64,000 nucleotides of DNA, taken from positions 1 to 64,000 of the forward strand of contig CAMYOC010000040.1 of the NCBI GenBank assembly GCA_947259915.1. The letters run 5' to 3'. This DNA comes from an uncultured Gammaproteobacteria bacterium (GTDB lineage: Bacteria > Pseudomonadota > Gammaproteobacteria > Steroidobacterales > XN24). The notes beneath the pieces are model-generated. The model was not told where the DNA came from. It did not search any database and saw only the letters and a program-made list of their open reading frames with translations. This document shows, piece by piece, positions 52,489-62,708 of this stretch. Positions within the stretch are counted from its first letter, which is position 1; the number at the start of each line of letters is the position of its first letter. The translations under genes and the position numbers were made by a program.

Positions 52489-53729
52489 GTATCGAAGTCA
52501 AGGTCCCGCAGCTGCCCGAGTCGGTGGCTGACGCCACGCTGGTTTCATGGCACAAGGGACCCGGTGATCGGGTCAGCAGAGACGAGAATCTGGTCGATCT
52601 GGAGACCGACAAGGTCGTCCTCGAGGTGCCGTCACCGGCAGACGGGGTGCTCAAGGAGATCCGCATCCCGGATGGCACCACGGTGACCAGCGGCGAAATC
52701 CTGGCAGTCATCGAGGCGGGTGCGGCAGCGGCACCTGAGCCAGCCGCAGCGTCTGCCGCGGCCCCGTCCGCTCAGCCATCCACCGCGCCCGTGGCCGCCG
52801 CGCCAACGCCGGCCGAAGAGGCTGCGGCCCGTGGCGGCGCGGCCGATAAACTGAGCCCGGCGGTACGCCGCCTGGTCGAGGAACACGGGCTGGACGCCGC
52901 AATGATTCCGGGCAGCGGCCGCGATGGACGGATCACCAAGGCCGACGTGATGCAGTTTCTCGAGCGTGGGAAAACCCCGACACCGACACCGACACCGGCG
53001 CCATCCGCGCCGGCCCCGGTCGCCGGCAGCCGCGGCGAACGCCGGGTGCCGATGACCCGGCTGCGTGCGCGGATTGCCGACCGCATGGTGGAGGCGCAAC
53101 ACGCCGCAGCGATGCTGACCTCCTTCAACGAAGTCGATCTGGGCGAGGTGATGCGGCTGCGCAAACAGTACCGGGACAGTTTCGAGAAGAAGTACGGCGT
53201 GCGCATCGGCTATATGTCGTTTTTCGTCAAGGCCGCGATCGAGGCGCTGCGCAAGTTCCCGGTGGTCAACGCGTCGATCGAAGACAATGACATTGTCTAT
53301 CACGACCATCACGATATCGGTATCGCCGTCTCCACCGAGCGCGGACTGCTGGTGCCGGTGCTGCGCAATGCCGAGAATCAGAGCTTCGCCGATATCGAGA
53401 ACAACATCGTCGACTATGCGACGCGCGCCCGTGACGGCCAGATCCAGATCGGCGAGTTGACCGGCGGGACGTTTACCATCACCAACGGCGGCGTGTTTGG
53501 TTCGCTGATGTCGACCCCGATCATCAACCCGCCGCAGAGCGCGATCCTTGGCATGCACAAGATCCAGGAGCGGCCGATGGTAGTGGACGGAGAGATCCGC
53601 ATCAGGCCGATGATGTATATCGCGCTGACCTACGATCACCGCATCATCGATGGTCGCGAGGCGGTGCAGTTCCTGGTCAGCGTCAAGGAATCGCTGGAAG
53701 ACCCGGCGCGTCTGCTGATCCAGGTCTGA
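52485..53729 (+). CDS. sucB: Dihydrolipoyllysine-residue succinyltransferase (E2)
   Basis: The 414-residue protein has one lipoyl domain with the lipoylated lysine in [12 protein letters not shown] and an Ala/Pro linker. A subunit-binding domain ([20 protein letters not shown], then [15 protein letters not shown]) is followed by a [15 protein letters not shown] linker. The catalytic acyltransferase domain ends with [15 protein letters not shown], whose His and Asp are catalytic. It forms the core of the 2-oxoglutarate dehydrogenase complex. It is translationally coupled to sucA through an ATGA overlap. Confidence 0.96.
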   Translation: MSIEVKVPQLPESVADATLVSWHKGPGDRVSRDENLVDLETDKVVLEVPSPADGVLKEIRIPDGTTVTSGEILAVIEAGAAAAPEPAAASAAAPSAQPSTAPVAAAPTPAEEAAARGGAADKLSPAVRRLVEEHGLDAAMIPGSGRDGRITKADVMQFLERGKTPTPTPTPAPSAPAPVAGSRGERRVPMTRLRARIADRMVEAQHAAAMLTSFNEVDLGEVMRLRKQYRDSFEKKYGVRIGYMSFFVKAAIEALRKFPVVNASIEDNDIVYHDHHDIGIAVSTERGLLVPVLRNAENQSFADIENNIVDYATRARDGQIQIGELTGGTFTITNGGVFGSLMSTPIINPPQSAILGMHKIQERPMVVDGEIRIRPMMYIALTYDHRIIDGREAVQFLVSVKESLEDPARLLIQV

Positions 53730-53742
53730 GCAAGCAAGATCA

Positions 53743-53772
53743 GCGGCGGCCGGCAGCCATGCCGGCCGCCGC
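53743..53772 (+). other. Strong hairpin between sucB and lpd
   Basis: The 12-bp perfect stem GCGGCGGCCGGC/GCCGGCCGCCGC has a six-base loop AGCCAT. There is no T-tract, so it is not a standard terminator. It probably stabilises the upstream mRNA or lowers transcription into lpd, giving less E3 than E1/E2. Confidence 0.6.
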
Positions 53773-53793
53773 CATTTCCAACAGGTGAATGAA

Positions 53794-55221
53794 ATGAGTG
53801 AGAAGTACGACGTCATCGTCATCGGCGCCGGTCCGGCCGGCTACGTGGCCGCGATCCGCGCTGGCCAACACGGATTGAAGACCGCCTGCATCGACAAATG
53901 GAAAAACTACGATGGCAGCACCGCGTTCGGCGGCACCTGTCTCAACGCCGGCTGTATCCCCTCCAAGGCCCTGCTCGAGAGTTCCGAGCTCTACCACCGG
54001 GCGCGAGAGGAGTTCTCGGTCCATGGCATCAGCACCGGCGAGGTGTCGATGGACATCGGCGCCATGCAGAAGCGTAAAGCCGGCATCGTCAAACAGCTCA
54101 CCGGCGGTATCACCGCGCTGTTCAAAGCCAACAAGGTGGATGGTCTTCAGGGCAGCGGAGAGTTCCTCGGCGATGGCAAAGTCAGATATGTCTCCCATGA
54201 TGGCGAGGAGAAGATGCTCGAGGCGGAGCATGTGGTGCTGGCCACCGGTTCCGAACCGATCGAACTAAAGTCGATCCCGTTCGACGAGGTCAACGTGGTC
54301 GATTCCTGGCGCGCATTGGAGTTCGACGCGGTACCGCCGCGGCTCGGCGTCATCGGCGGCGGCGTCATCGGTCTCGAGCTGGGCAGCGTGTGGAAGCGGC
54401 TCGGTTCAGAGGTCACCGTGCTGGAGGCGATGGATGATTTCCTGTTTATGGCCGATCGCCAGATCGCCAAAGATGCGCTGCGCCAGTTCAAGCGCCAGGG
54501 ACTCGATATCAAACTGGGCGCGAAAGTGACCGCCGCCGAGGTCGGCGACAGCGGTGTCGCGCTTAGCTATGAAGACAAGACGGGCACACAGCAGCTACAG
54601 GTGGACAAAGTGGTGGTGGCGGTCGGCCGCAGACCCTACACCGAGGGTCTGCTGGGCGCCGGTGCCGGGATCGAGCTGGACGAGCGCGGCTTTATCAAGG
54701 TGGATGAAGAATGCCGCACCGGCGTTGACGGCGTGTGGGCCGTGGGCGACGCGGTGCGCGGCCCCATGCTGGCCCATAAGGGCTCGGAAGAGGGCGTCAT
54801 GGTGGCCGACCTGATCGCCGGCGAAGTGGCGGAGGTCAATTACGCAGTGATCCCCTCGATCATCTACACCGCGCCGGAAGTGGCATGGGTGGGCAAGACC
54901 GAGGAGCAGGCGAAAGAATCCGGTCTGCCCTACAAGGTCGGCACTTTTTCGTTTGCCGCCAACGGTCGCGCCAAAGGGATGGAGCAGGCGGTCGGCATGG
55001 TCAAGATCATCGCCTCCGCCGATGACGATCTGATCATCGGCGCGCATATCCTCGGCCCGATGGCTGGCGAACTGATCGGCGAGATCGTGCTCGGCATGGA
55101 GTTCTCGGCCAGCGCTGAGGATCTGCAGCGGACCATCCACGCGCACCCGACCCTGTCCGAGGCAGTGCACGAGGCGGCACTGGCCGTCGACAATCGGGCC
55201 ATCCACGCGATCAACAAATAG
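53794..55221 (+). CDS. lpd: Dihydrolipoyl dehydrogenase (E3)
   Basis: The 475-residue FAD enzyme reoxidises the lipoyl group with NAD+. The FAD-binding motif is VIVIGAGPAGYVAAIRAGQH and the redox disulfide lies in GGTCLNAGCIPSKALL. The NAD motif is LGVIGGGVIGLELGSVWKRL and the dimerisation end HAHPTLSEAVHEAALAVD carries the catalytic histidine. The ATG at 53794 has AGGTGA upstream; an in-frame GTG nine bases earlier is less likely. It is the third gene of the sucA-sucB-lpd operon and meets relA tail to tail. Confidence 0.96.
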   Translation: MSEKYDVIVIGAGPAGYVAAIRAGQHGLKTACIDKWKNYDGSTAFGGTCLNAGCIPSKALLESSELYHRAREEFSVHGISTGEVSMDIGAMQKRKAGIVKQLTGGITALFKANKVDGLQGSGEFLGDGKVRYVSHDGEEKMLEAEHVVLATGSEPIELKSIPFDEVNVVDSWRALEFDAVPPRLGVIGGGVIGLELGSVWKRLGSEVTVLEAMDDFLFMADRQIAKDALRQFKRQGLDIKLGAKVTAAEVGDSGVALSYEDKTGTQQLQVDKVVVAVGRRPYTEGLLGAGAGIELDERGFIKVDEECRTGVDGVWAVGDAVRGPMLAHKGSEEGVMVADLIAGEVAEVNYAVIPSIIYTAPEVAWVGKTEEQAKESGLPYKVGTFSFAANGRAKGMEQAVGMVKIIASADDDLIIGAHILGPMAGELIGEIVLGMEFSASAEDLQRTIHAHPTLSEAVHEAALAVDNRAIHAINK

Positions 55222-55231
55222 CGCAGCGCGA

Positions 55232-57325
55232 TCAGCCCCGCCGGCGCACGGCAAACACATTGCCGAGAGCGCCGATCCGGTGTAACAGCCTGCTCAGCTG
55301 ATCCATGCCCCGGATCACCACCGTCAGGTCGATGGTGGCGACGTTGCGAGCCCGGTCCGTGCGGGTGCTGCTGGCGATGATGTCGATATGCTCGTCGGTC
55401 AAGACCGCGGAGATGTCCCGCAGCAGACCGCGGCGGTCGTAGGCGTCGACGGTGATCTCTGCGGTGAACCCGCCTTCACCAGCCTCGCCCCATTCCACCG
55501 CCATGACCCGTTCCGGATTGGTATCCCGCAAACGCAGGAGATTGCTGCAGTCCTGGCGATGGATGCTGACCCCGCGGCCCAGGGTCAGATACCCGGCGAT
55601 GTGCTCCGGCGGCACCGGACGACAGCAGCGTGCCAGGTGTGTCATCAGGTCACCGACGCCGGATACCACGATCCCACCCGAGGTCCGGTGACGTGGGCGG
55701 CTGCGCCGGGTTTTTTCCAGGCCCGGCAAATCGGCGGGCGCGGGCTGGATCCGATCGACCGCATGCGCCACGGCGCCCAGCGTCACATCGCCGGCGCCGA
55801 TGGCCAGATAGAGCTGCTCGGCATCGGGCTGATGTAGCTCTTCGGCCAGCCGCCGCAGATCGGGGGCGACGGCCATGCGATGGAGTTCCTTCTCCAGCAT
55901 GGCGCGGCCCTGTTTGCGATTGATCTCCTTGTCCTGACGCCGGAACCAGGCACGGACCTTGTTGCGGCTGCGCGCCGACGCCAGATACCCCCGCTGCGGG
56001 ATCAACCAGTCACGGCTGGGATGCGCCGATTGGGCGGTGATGATCTCCACCTTGTCGCCGTTGCTGATCTTGTGGGTCAACGGCACCATGCGGCTGTTGA
56101 TCTTGGCCCCGCGACAATGGTGACCCACGTCGGTGTGCACGTGATAGGCGAAATCCAGCGGCGTCGCGCCGGCGGGCAGATCCACAACGTCGCCATCGGG
56201 CGTCACCGCATAAACCCGGTCCTCGAACACCTCCTCGCCGATGCGTTCGATAAAATCGCGGTCCGGATCTTCTTCCGCGGGTTCCAGCAGCTGCCGCAGC
56301 CAGGTGATCTTGCGTTCAAATGCCGCGCTGGCGCCGCCACCTTCCTTGTAGCGCCAGTGTGCGGCGACGCCGAGCTCCGCGTGGGCGTCCATCTCCCAGG
56401 TGCGGATCTGGACTTCCAGCGGCTCCTCGTCGGGGCCGATGACCGCCGTGTGCAGCGAGCGGTAGTCGTTACCCTTCGGATTGGCGATGTAATCATCGAA
56501 TTCGCCGGGCAGATAGGGCCACAGGCTGTGCACGATGCCCAGCACCGCGTAACAATCGGCGATCGAATCGACCAGCACGCGCACGGCGCTGACATCGAAG
56601 ATCGACTCCAGCCCCACTTCTTTGCGCTGCATCTTCCGCCAGATGCTGTAGATGTGTTTGGGTCGGCCCTTGATCGAGCCCTTGATGCCTGCGGTCTCGA
56701 GCTCGCGGGTGAGCTGTCTGATGACCGCGGCGATGCGGCGTTCGCGCTCCGAGCGGCGCTCGCTCAGCGCCTTGGCGAGACCGTGATAGGTATCCGCCTC
56801 CAGGTAGCGGAAGGCCAGGTCTTCGAGTTCCCATTTGAGATGCCAGATGCCGAGACGGTTGGCCAGGGGCGCGAAGATGACGCGGGTCTCGGTAGCGACA
56901 CGCTCGCGCTGGTCGTCGCTGGCGTTTTTGGCCTCGCGCATGCGACGTAATTGCTCCGCCAGACGCACCGTGACCAGGCGCACGTCGGCGACGATGGCCA
57001 GCAGCATGCGGCGCAGCGTTTCTGCCTGGGCCGGAGGCAGCGGCTTGCCCGGCTGCCAACGGGGCGGCAGACCGAATGAACCGAGTTTGACCAGTTCCCG
57101 GACCAGGCGGCGCGTCTCGGCGCCACAACGTTTGGTGATGACTTCGCCGGACAATACGCCGGCTGCAGCCAGCGGGAACAGCAGGGCGGCCGCGCGGATC
57201 TCCGGGTCCGGTTTGAGGCCGTCGAGGATCTCCACCAGGCTGGCGGCTTCGGCAGCGGCGCGGACGGCTGCTGCCGACTCGGTGGCCGCCAGGATCTCTG
57301 CGCGCAGGCCGGATGCGGCCGCCAT
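55232..57325 (-). CDS. relA: GTP pyrophosphokinase RelA ((p)ppGpp synthetase I)
   Basis: The 697-residue protein has the RelA/SpoT order: an HD-like domain, a synthetase domain (FDVSAVRVLVDSIADCYAVL, DYRSLHTAVIGPDEEPLEVQ), TGS (VYAVTPDGDVVDLPAGATPL), a helical part and ACT (AEITVDAYDRRGLLRDISAV). In the first domain the metal-binding HD residues are replaced (AAALLFPLAAAGV). The synthetase has EFDDYI, the acidic ExDD form of RelA rather than RxKD of SpoT. It should therefore only make (p)ppGpp on stalled ribosomes. The ATG at 57325 is the only clear start. It diverges from the YfaZ-like gene. Confidence 0.93.
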   Translation of the reverse strand: MAAASGLRAEILAATESAAAVRAAAEAASLVEILDGLKPDPEIRAAALLFPLAAAGVLSGEVITKRCGAETRRLVRELVKLGSFGLPPRWQPGKPLPPAQAETLRRMLLAIVADVRLVTVRLAEQLRRMREAKNASDDQRERVATETRVIFAPLANRLGIWHLKWELEDLAFRYLEADTYHGLAKALSERRSERERRIAAVIRQLTRELETAGIKGSIKGRPKHIYSIWRKMQRKEVGLESIFDVSAVRVLVDSIADCYAVLGIVHSLWPYLPGEFDDYIANPKGNDYRSLHTAVIGPDEEPLEVQIRTWEMDAHAELGVAAHWRYKEGGGASAAFERKITWLRQLLEPAEEDPDRDFIERIGEEVFEDRVYAVTPDGDVVDLPAGATPLDFAYHVHTDVGHHCRGAKINSRMVPLTHKISNGDKVEIITAQSAHPSRDWLIPQRGYLASARSRNKVRAWFRRQDKEINRKQGRAMLEKELHRMAVAPDLRRLAEELHQPDAEQLYLAIGAGDVTLGAVAHAVDRIQPAPADLPGLEKTRRSRPRHRTSGGIVVSGVGDLMTHLARCCRPVPPEHIAGYLTLGRGVSIHRQDCSNLLRLRDTNPERVMAVEWGEAGEGGFTAEITVDAYDRRGLLRDISAVLTDEHIDIIASSTRTDRARNVATIDLTVVIRGMDQLSRLLHRIGALGNVFAVRRRG

Positions 57326-57457
57326 CAGAGCGTCGCTGGCTTCCTGCCTGTCTTGCAGTCTCTCGACGATGTCCCGGACTCCTGTGCGCTGGCCTGCAAT
57401 GCCGCTATCATACGCGCCTTGAATGCGTCATCCGGCGCGCACTTCGATGGATATTTC

Positions 57458-58027
57458 ATGAAATTGTCGTCCAAGCCAAGATTGTCCTGCCTGATCCTGA
57501 CCCTGTTGACCGCTGGCCCGGCCGCGGCTGCCGAGGTGGATCTCAACGTCAATAACAATGCCGCGCGTCTGACCGTGGAGATTCCGGCGCCCAGCAATAA
57601 TCTGGTCTTCGATGCTTCCTGGCTGCACAGCAACAACGGCGACGCCGGCAGCGTGGCCGGCCACGTCACCGGCAAGGCCCTGGCGGCCGGGCCGCTCAAG
57701 GCCGGTGTCGGTCTGCGGCTCAGCTATGTCAGTTACGACGGCACCGACGACGAGGACGGTGCCAATCTCGGCATCGGTGGATTCCTGCGCTACACCGTCC
57801 CGCAGTATGACCGGTTCTTGCTCGGCACCAGCCTGTACTACGCGCCCAATGTGCTGGCCTTTGGCGATTCCCGCAATTTCCTCGATTTCACCCTCTGGGG
57901 CGGGTATTCGATCATCCCGGACGCAGATGTCTATGTCGGCTGGCGCCGGACCCGGGTCAAACTCGACGAAGCCGGGTCCCGGAACATAGACGGCGGATGG
58001 CTGATCGGCGTCAGAGCCCGGTTCTGA
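57458..58027 (+). CDS. YfaZ-like outer-membrane protein
   Basis: The 189-residue protein has a signal peptide (CLILTLLTAGPAAAAEVD). A beta-rich mature part of eight or so amphipathic strands follows, with a LRLSYVSYDGTDDEDGANLG turn and the ending GGWLIGVRARF, an aromatic C-terminus as in outer-membrane barrels. YfaZ proteins have no established function. I start at the ATG at 57458; the longer frame from 57353 overlaps the relA promoter and lacks a signal sequence. It stands alone between relA and yebC. Confidence 0.8.
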   Translation: MKLSSKPRLSCLILTLLTAGPAAAAEVDLNVNNNAARLTVEIPAPSNNLVFDASWLHSNNGDAGSVAGHVTGKALAAGPLKAGVGLRLSYVSYDGTDDEDGANLGIGGFLRYTVPQYDRFLLGTSLYYAPNVLAFGDSRNFLDFTLWGGYSIIPDADVYVGWRRTRVKLDEAGSRNIDGGWLIGVRARF

Positions 58028-58138
58028 GTCTCCCCCGTGGACGCCTGGCCGGACCGCCGGGTAAGCTTGCGGGTCAACGGCTGCCGCTCCCTGGCAGCCA
58101 TCGTTGGTTGTCACCGACCTGTTCATAAACGGTTTCTC

Positions 58139-58885
58139 ATGGCTGGACATAGTAAGTGGGCGAACATCAAGCATCGCAAAGGCGCTCAGGATGCAAAACG
58201 CGGCAAGGTCTTTACCCGGTTGATCCGGGAGATCACCACGGCCGCGCGTCTGGGTGATCCGGATCCCAACATGAATCCGCGGCTGCGGCTGGCGATCGAC
58301 AAAGCCAAGGCCGAGAGCATGCCCAAGGACAATATCGAGCGAGCCATCAAACGCGGTGCCGGCGAACTCGACGGCGCGGATTTTGAGGAAGTGCGCTACG
58401 AGGGCTACGGACCGGGCGGCGCTGCGGTGATGGTCGAATGTATGACCGACAACCGCAATCGCACCGTGGCCGACGTGCGTCACGCGTTTTCGAAATTTGG
58501 CGGCAACCTGGGTTCCGACGGCTCGGTAGCGTTTCTTTTCAAGCACTGCGGCGTGCTCGGTTACGCTACCGGCGTCGACGACAACGCCATCCTCGAGGCG
58601 GCGCTGGAGGCCGGTGCCGAGGATGTGGTGGTCAACGACGACGGTTCGGTCGATGTGATCACCGAGCCGGCTGAATTCGAGGGTGTGAAAGAAAAGATGC
58701 TCGCCGCAGCGCTGGAGCCGGAATCCGCTGAGGTCACCATGTGGCCCACGACCAGCGCCGACCTGGAGGACGATCAGGCCGTCTCGATGCTAAAGATGCT
58801 GGACCTGCTGGAGGATCTGGACGACGTGCAAAACGTCTACACCAACGCCGATATGGACCCGGACCTGCTGGAGCGCACCGGCTAG
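58139..58885 (+). CDS. yebC: YebC/PmpR family translation/transcription factor
   Basis: The 248-residue protein starts [20 protein letters not shown], the invariant TACO1/YebC N-terminus. It has [36 protein letters not shown] and the ending [14 protein letters not shown]. Proteins of this family have been described as DNA-binding regulators (PmpR) and more recently as ribosome-associated factors helping proline-rich stretches. The ATG at 58139 is certain; the open frame upstream is not part of the gene. It lies six bases before ruvC, as in many gammaproteobacteria. Confidence 0.95.
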   Translation: MAGHSKWANIKHRKGAQDAKRGKVFTRLIREITTAARLGDPDPNMNPRLRLAIDKAKAESMPKDNIERAIKRGAGELDGADFEEVRYEGYGPGGAAVMVECMTDNRNRTVADVRHAFSKFGGNLGSDGSVAFLFKHCGVLGYATGVDDNAILEAALEAGAEDVVVNDDGSVDVITEPAEFEGVKEKMLAAALEPESAEVTMWPTTSADLEDDQAVSMLKMLDLLEDLDDVQNVYTNADMDPDLLERTG

Positions 58886-58891
58886 CTCCGG

Positions 58892-59413
58892 ATGACGACA
58901 CCACTCACCATCCTCGGCATCGATCCTGGCTCGCAGGCGACGGGATTCGGCGTGGTGACCATGGAGGGGCAGCGCCTGACCTACGTGGCCAGCGGCTGTG
59001 TGCGCACCCGCGGCGAGAGTTTTAACGCGCGTTTGCAGGAGATCTTTGAGCAGATGGGTGTGGTGTTCGAGCAATACGCGCCCGACGAGGTCGCCGTTGA
59101 GCGCGTGTTCATGCATCGTAATGCAGATAGCGCCTTGAAGCTGGGTCATGCACGGGCCGCGGCGCTGTGTGCCAGTTTCGGCCATGACCTCCCGATCCAT
59201 GAATACGCGGCGCGCGAGATCAAACAGACCCTCACCGGTACGGGCGCCGCCGACAAGGCACAGGTCCAGACCATGGTCAAACGCCTGTTGGCTATCGAGG
59301 GCCGCCTGCAGAGTGACGCCGGCGACGCGCTGGCAGTAGCGATCTGTCACGGACACATGCGCACTATGCGCAGTCTGACCGGCACCGCCGCCGCGGCAGG
59401 GCGGCGCCGATGA
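58892..59413 (+). CDS. ruvC: Holliday junction endonuclease RuvC
   Basis: The 173-residue RNase H-fold resolvase cuts Holliday junctions after branch migration by RuvAB. The catalytic acids are visible: ILGIDPGSQATGFGVV, VAVERVFMHRNADSALKLGH and the C-terminal DAGDALAVAICHGH. It is the first ruv gene; its stop overlaps the ruvA start by 4 bp (ATGA). Confidence 0.96.
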   Translation: MTTPLTILGIDPGSQATGFGVVTMEGQRLTYVASGCVRTRGESFNARLQEIFEQMGVVFEQYAPDEVAVERVFMHRNADSALKLGHARAAALCASFGHDLPIHEYAAREIKQTLTGTGAADKAQVQTMVKRLLAIEGRLQSDAGDALAVAICHGHMRTMRSLTGTAAAAGRRR

Positions 59414-60003
59414 TCGGTTTTCTGCGCGGCAAACTCGCGGCAAAACAACCGCCGCAGCTGGTGATCGACGTCAACGGCGTGGGTTATGAAGTCGAAGCGC
59501 CCATGTCGACCTTCTATGACCTGCCCAATATCGGCGAAGGGCTGACGCTGCTGACCCATCTGGTGGTGCGTGAGGACGCGCAGATCCTCTACGGCTTTGC
59601 CACCGAGGACGAGCGCCGGCTGTTCCGCAGCCTGCTGCGGATCTCGGGTATCGGCGCCAAGATGGCGCTGGGTATCCTCTCGGGGATCAGCGTCTCGGGC
59701 TTTGTCCGCTGCGTACAAACCGAAGACACCGCGAGCCTGGTCAAGGTGCCCGGTATCGGCAAGAAGACCGCGGAGCGGCTGATCGTCGAAATGCGCGACC
59801 GGCTGGACGCCGGACCCGCGGGCGGCAAGGCCGGCGCGTTGGTGGCCAGCGGCCCGGCCGCGGCCAGCGACGAGGCCTTCGGGGCGCTGGTGGCGCTGGG
59901 TTACAAGCCGGCGGAGGCTATCCGTCTGCTCAAGGACATCGATACCAAGGATCTGTCGACCGAGGAAATTATCCGCCAGGCGCTGCAGAGCACGGTAAAG
60001 TAG
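59410..60003 (+). CDS. ruvA: Holliday junction DNA helicase subunit RuvA
   Basis: The 197-residue protein starts MIGFLRGKLAAKQPPQLVID with the OB domain. Two helix-hairpin-helix motifs follow (LRISGIGAKMALGILSGI, VKVPGIGKKTAERLIVEMRD), which grip the junction. After a flexible linker, domain III (AFGALVALGYKPAEAIRLL) contacts RuvB. The tetramer binds four-way DNA. It overlaps ruvC and ends six bases before ruvB. Confidence 0.96.
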   Translation: MIGFLRGKLAAKQPPQLVIDVNGVGYEVEAPMSTFYDLPNIGEGLTLLTHLVVREDAQILYGFATEDERRLFRSLLRISGIGAKMALGILSGISVSGFVRCVQTEDTASLVKVPGIGKKTAERLIVEMRDRLDAGPAGGKAGALVASGPAAASDEAFGALVALGYKPAEAIRLLKDIDTKDLSTEEIIRQALQSTVK

Positions 60004-60009
60004 GCGACC

Positions 60010-61056
60010 ATGATCGAGCAGGATCGACTGATTTCCGCCACCACCCAGGGCGACGAGGAAACTATCGAGCGGGCCATAAGGCCGCGTCTGCTCGAGGAAT
60101 ATATCGGTCAGCCGGCGGTAAAGAAGCAGATGGGCGTGTTTATCAAGGCCGCCCGTCAGCGCGCCGAGGCCCTGGACCACTGTCTGATCTTCGGCCCGCC
60201 TGGTTTGGGCAAGACTACGCTGGCCCACATCATCGCCAACGAGCTGGGCGTCAATTTGCGCCACAGCGCGGGACCGGTGCTGGAACGCCCCGGTGATCTG
60301 GCCGCGATCCTGACCAATCTGGAGCCCCACGACGTGTTGTTCGTGGACGAGATCCATCGTCTCAGCCCGGTTGTGGAAGAGGTCTTGTATCCGGCGATGG
60401 AGGATTTCCAACTCGATATCATGATCGGCGAGGGACCCGCAGCCCGCTCGATCAAACTCGAACTGCCGCCGTTTACGCTGGTCGGCGCGACCACCCGCGC
60501 GGGCTTGCTGACCTCACCGCTGCGCGACCGCTTTGGCATCGTCCAGCGTCTGGAGTTTTACAACGAAGAGGAACTCGGCCGCATCGTGCGGCGCTCGGCT
60601 GAGATCCTGGGACTGGCGATCGATGGGCCGGGCGCGGCGTTGATCGCGCGCCGGGCCCGCGGCACCCCGCGTATTGCCAATCGGCTGCTGCGGCGGGTGC
60701 GCGATTATGCGGAGGTCGAGGCGGACGGTCAGGTCAGCGAGGCGGTGGCCACGGCGGCGATGGGCATGCTGGACGTGGATCCCCACGGCTTTGACGTGAT
60801 GGACCGGAAACTGCTGCTGACCATCATCGAGAAATTCGACGGCGGACCGGTCGGTGTCGAGAGTCTGGCCGCGGCTATCGGCGAGGAGCGTGGCACCATT
60901 GAAGACGTGATCGAGCCCTATCTGATCCAGCAGGGCTTCCTGATGCGGACCGCCCGCGGCCGGGTCGCCACCCGTCACGCCTATCTGCATTTCGGGCTGC
61001 CAGTGCCCAGCGCGGACAAGACTTCGGAAAGCATGTCACTTTTCAACGATAACTAG
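60010..61056 (+). CDS. ruvB: Holliday junction DNA helicase subunit RuvB
   Basis: The 348-residue AAA+ motor of branch migration has Walker [13 protein letters not shown], Walker [13 protein letters not shown], sensor 1 [20 protein letters not shown] with the arginine finger, and a winged-helix end ([20 protein letters not shown]). [18 protein letters not shown] is the family N-terminus. It is the last gene of yebC-ruvCAB. The tol genes begin 82 bases later, leaving room for a promoter. Confidence 0.97.
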   Translation: MIEQDRLISATTQGDEETIERAIRPRLLEEYIGQPAVKKQMGVFIKAARQRAEALDHCLIFGPPGLGKTTLAHIIANELGVNLRHSAGPVLERPGDLAAILTNLEPHDVLFVDEIHRLSPVVEEVLYPAMEDFQLDIMIGEGPAARSIKLELPPFTLVGATTRAGLLTSPLRDRFGIVQRLEFYNEEELGRIVRRSAEILGLAIDGPGAALIARRARGTPRIANRLLRRVRDYAEVEADGQVSEAVATAAMGMLDVDPHGFDVMDRKLLLTIIEKFDGGPVGVESLAAAIGEERGTIEDVIEPYLIQQGFLMRTARGRVATRHAYLHFGLPVPSADKTSESMSLFNDN

Positions 61057-61138
61057 CTGCAAAGGCTGAAGTTTTGACGGCAAGAACCGTCTCCATCACA
61101 ATACCGACCTGCAACCCTGTTACGCGGAAAGACAGAGC

Positions 61139-61546
61139 ATGTTCACCTGGCCCGTGAGGGTCTATTACGAGGACACGGATCTCGGCGGCGTGGTGTATTA
61201 CGCCAACTACCTCCGCTTCCTCGAGCGCGCGCGCACCGAATGGCTGCGCAGCCTCGGCTGCGATCAGACCGAGTTGCTGGAGCAACGCGGTCTGCTGTTT
61301 ATGATCACCGGCGTCGAGATCCGGTATCGCAAACCGGCGCGGTTTAACGATCGGTTGTGTGTGACCGCGGAGCTGGCGCGACGCCGGCGCGTCTCGATGC
61401 GCTTTAGTCAGACCATCTACCGGGATGACAGCCAGCAGGAGCGGCTGGTCGAGGCGAGCGTGGACGCCGCCTGCGTCGAGGCCGCCAGCCTGAGCCCCAG
61501 ACCGATCCCCGAACAATTACTCGCAGCCATGGAGCGCGATCGATGA
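61139..61546 (+). CDS. ybgC: Tol-Pal-associated acyl-CoA thioesterase YbgC
   Basis: The 135-residue hot-dog thioesterase has the 4-HBT signature VYYEDTDLGGVVYYANYLRF, with the catalytic Asp in EDTD. ARTEWLRSLGCDQTELLEQR follows. YbgC acts on acyl-CoA or acyl-ACP and is linked to phospholipid metabolism at the membrane with the Tol system. It is the first gene of the tol cluster, as in Escherichia coli. Its stop overlaps the tolQ start (ATGA). Confidence 0.94.
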   Translation: MFTWPVRVYYEDTDLGGVVYYANYLRFLERARTEWLRSLGCDQTELLEQRGLLFMITGVEIRYRKPARFNDRLCVTAELARRRRVSMRFSQTIYRDDSQQERLVEASVDAACVEAASLSPRPIPEQLLAAMERDR

Positions 61547-62236
61547 GCAACGACATGTCATTCCTCAGCCTGGTGTTGGAGGCCAGCCTGATCGTGCAGC
61601 TGGTGATGCTTGCCCTGCTGCTGGCATCTATTGCCTCCTGGGCGGTGATCCTGCGCAAGCGCGGCGTCCTTCGCGATGCACACCGTCGCGCTGACCGCTT
61701 CGAGAGCGAATTCTGGTCCGGCGGCGATCTGTCTGCCATGTACCGCCGGATCAGCGGACGCGAACAGGCGGCCACCGGGATGGAGGGGATCTTCGAAGCC
61801 GGATTCCGCGAGTTTGGTCGCCTGCGGGACCAGGATGACATCACGCCCGGCGCGATCCTTGAAGGCTGCCGTCGGGCCATGGGGGTATCCCAGATGCGTG
61901 AGGCCGACCGGCTGGAACAGAACCTGGCGATGCTGGCCACGGTCGGTTCCACCAGTCCCTACGTGGGTCTGTTCGGCACCGTGTGGGGGATCATGAACGC
62001 ATTTCGCGGTCTGGGTAACGTGCAGCAGGCGACGCTGGCGATGGTGGCGCCCGGCATCGCCGAGGCACTGGTGGCCACCGCCATGGGCCTGTTCGCCGCC
62101 ATCCCGGCGGTGATCGCCTATAACCGCTACGCGGATCAGGTGGGCCGCCTGGAGAGCCGTTACGATACTTTTATGGAGGAGTTCTCGAGCATCCTCCAGC
62201 GCTATGCCCGGGCCAGCCGCCGCGAGGAACAGGTCC

Positions 62237-62250
<14 letters not shown>
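61543..62250 (+). CDS. tolQ: Tol-Pal system proton-channel protein TolQ
   Basis: The 235-residue inner-membrane protein has three helices: TM1 LIVQLVMLALLLASIASWAV, TM2 in NLAMLATVGSTSPYVGLFGT and TM3 in AEALVATAMGLFAAIPAVIA, joined by a large cytoplasmic loop. It forms the proton-driven motor with TolR that energises TolA during cell constriction. It is coupled to ybgC by a 4-bp overlap and overlaps the tolR start by 14 bp. Confidence 0.95.
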
Positions 62251-62695
<445 letters not shown>

Positions 62696-62708
62696 CCCGG
62701 CGTTGCTG

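Noticed and set aside
57353-57457. 35-codon N-terminal extension of the YfaZ-like protein
   Set aside because: It overlaps the relA promoter region, is not signal-like, and would bury the clear signal peptide that begins at 57458.
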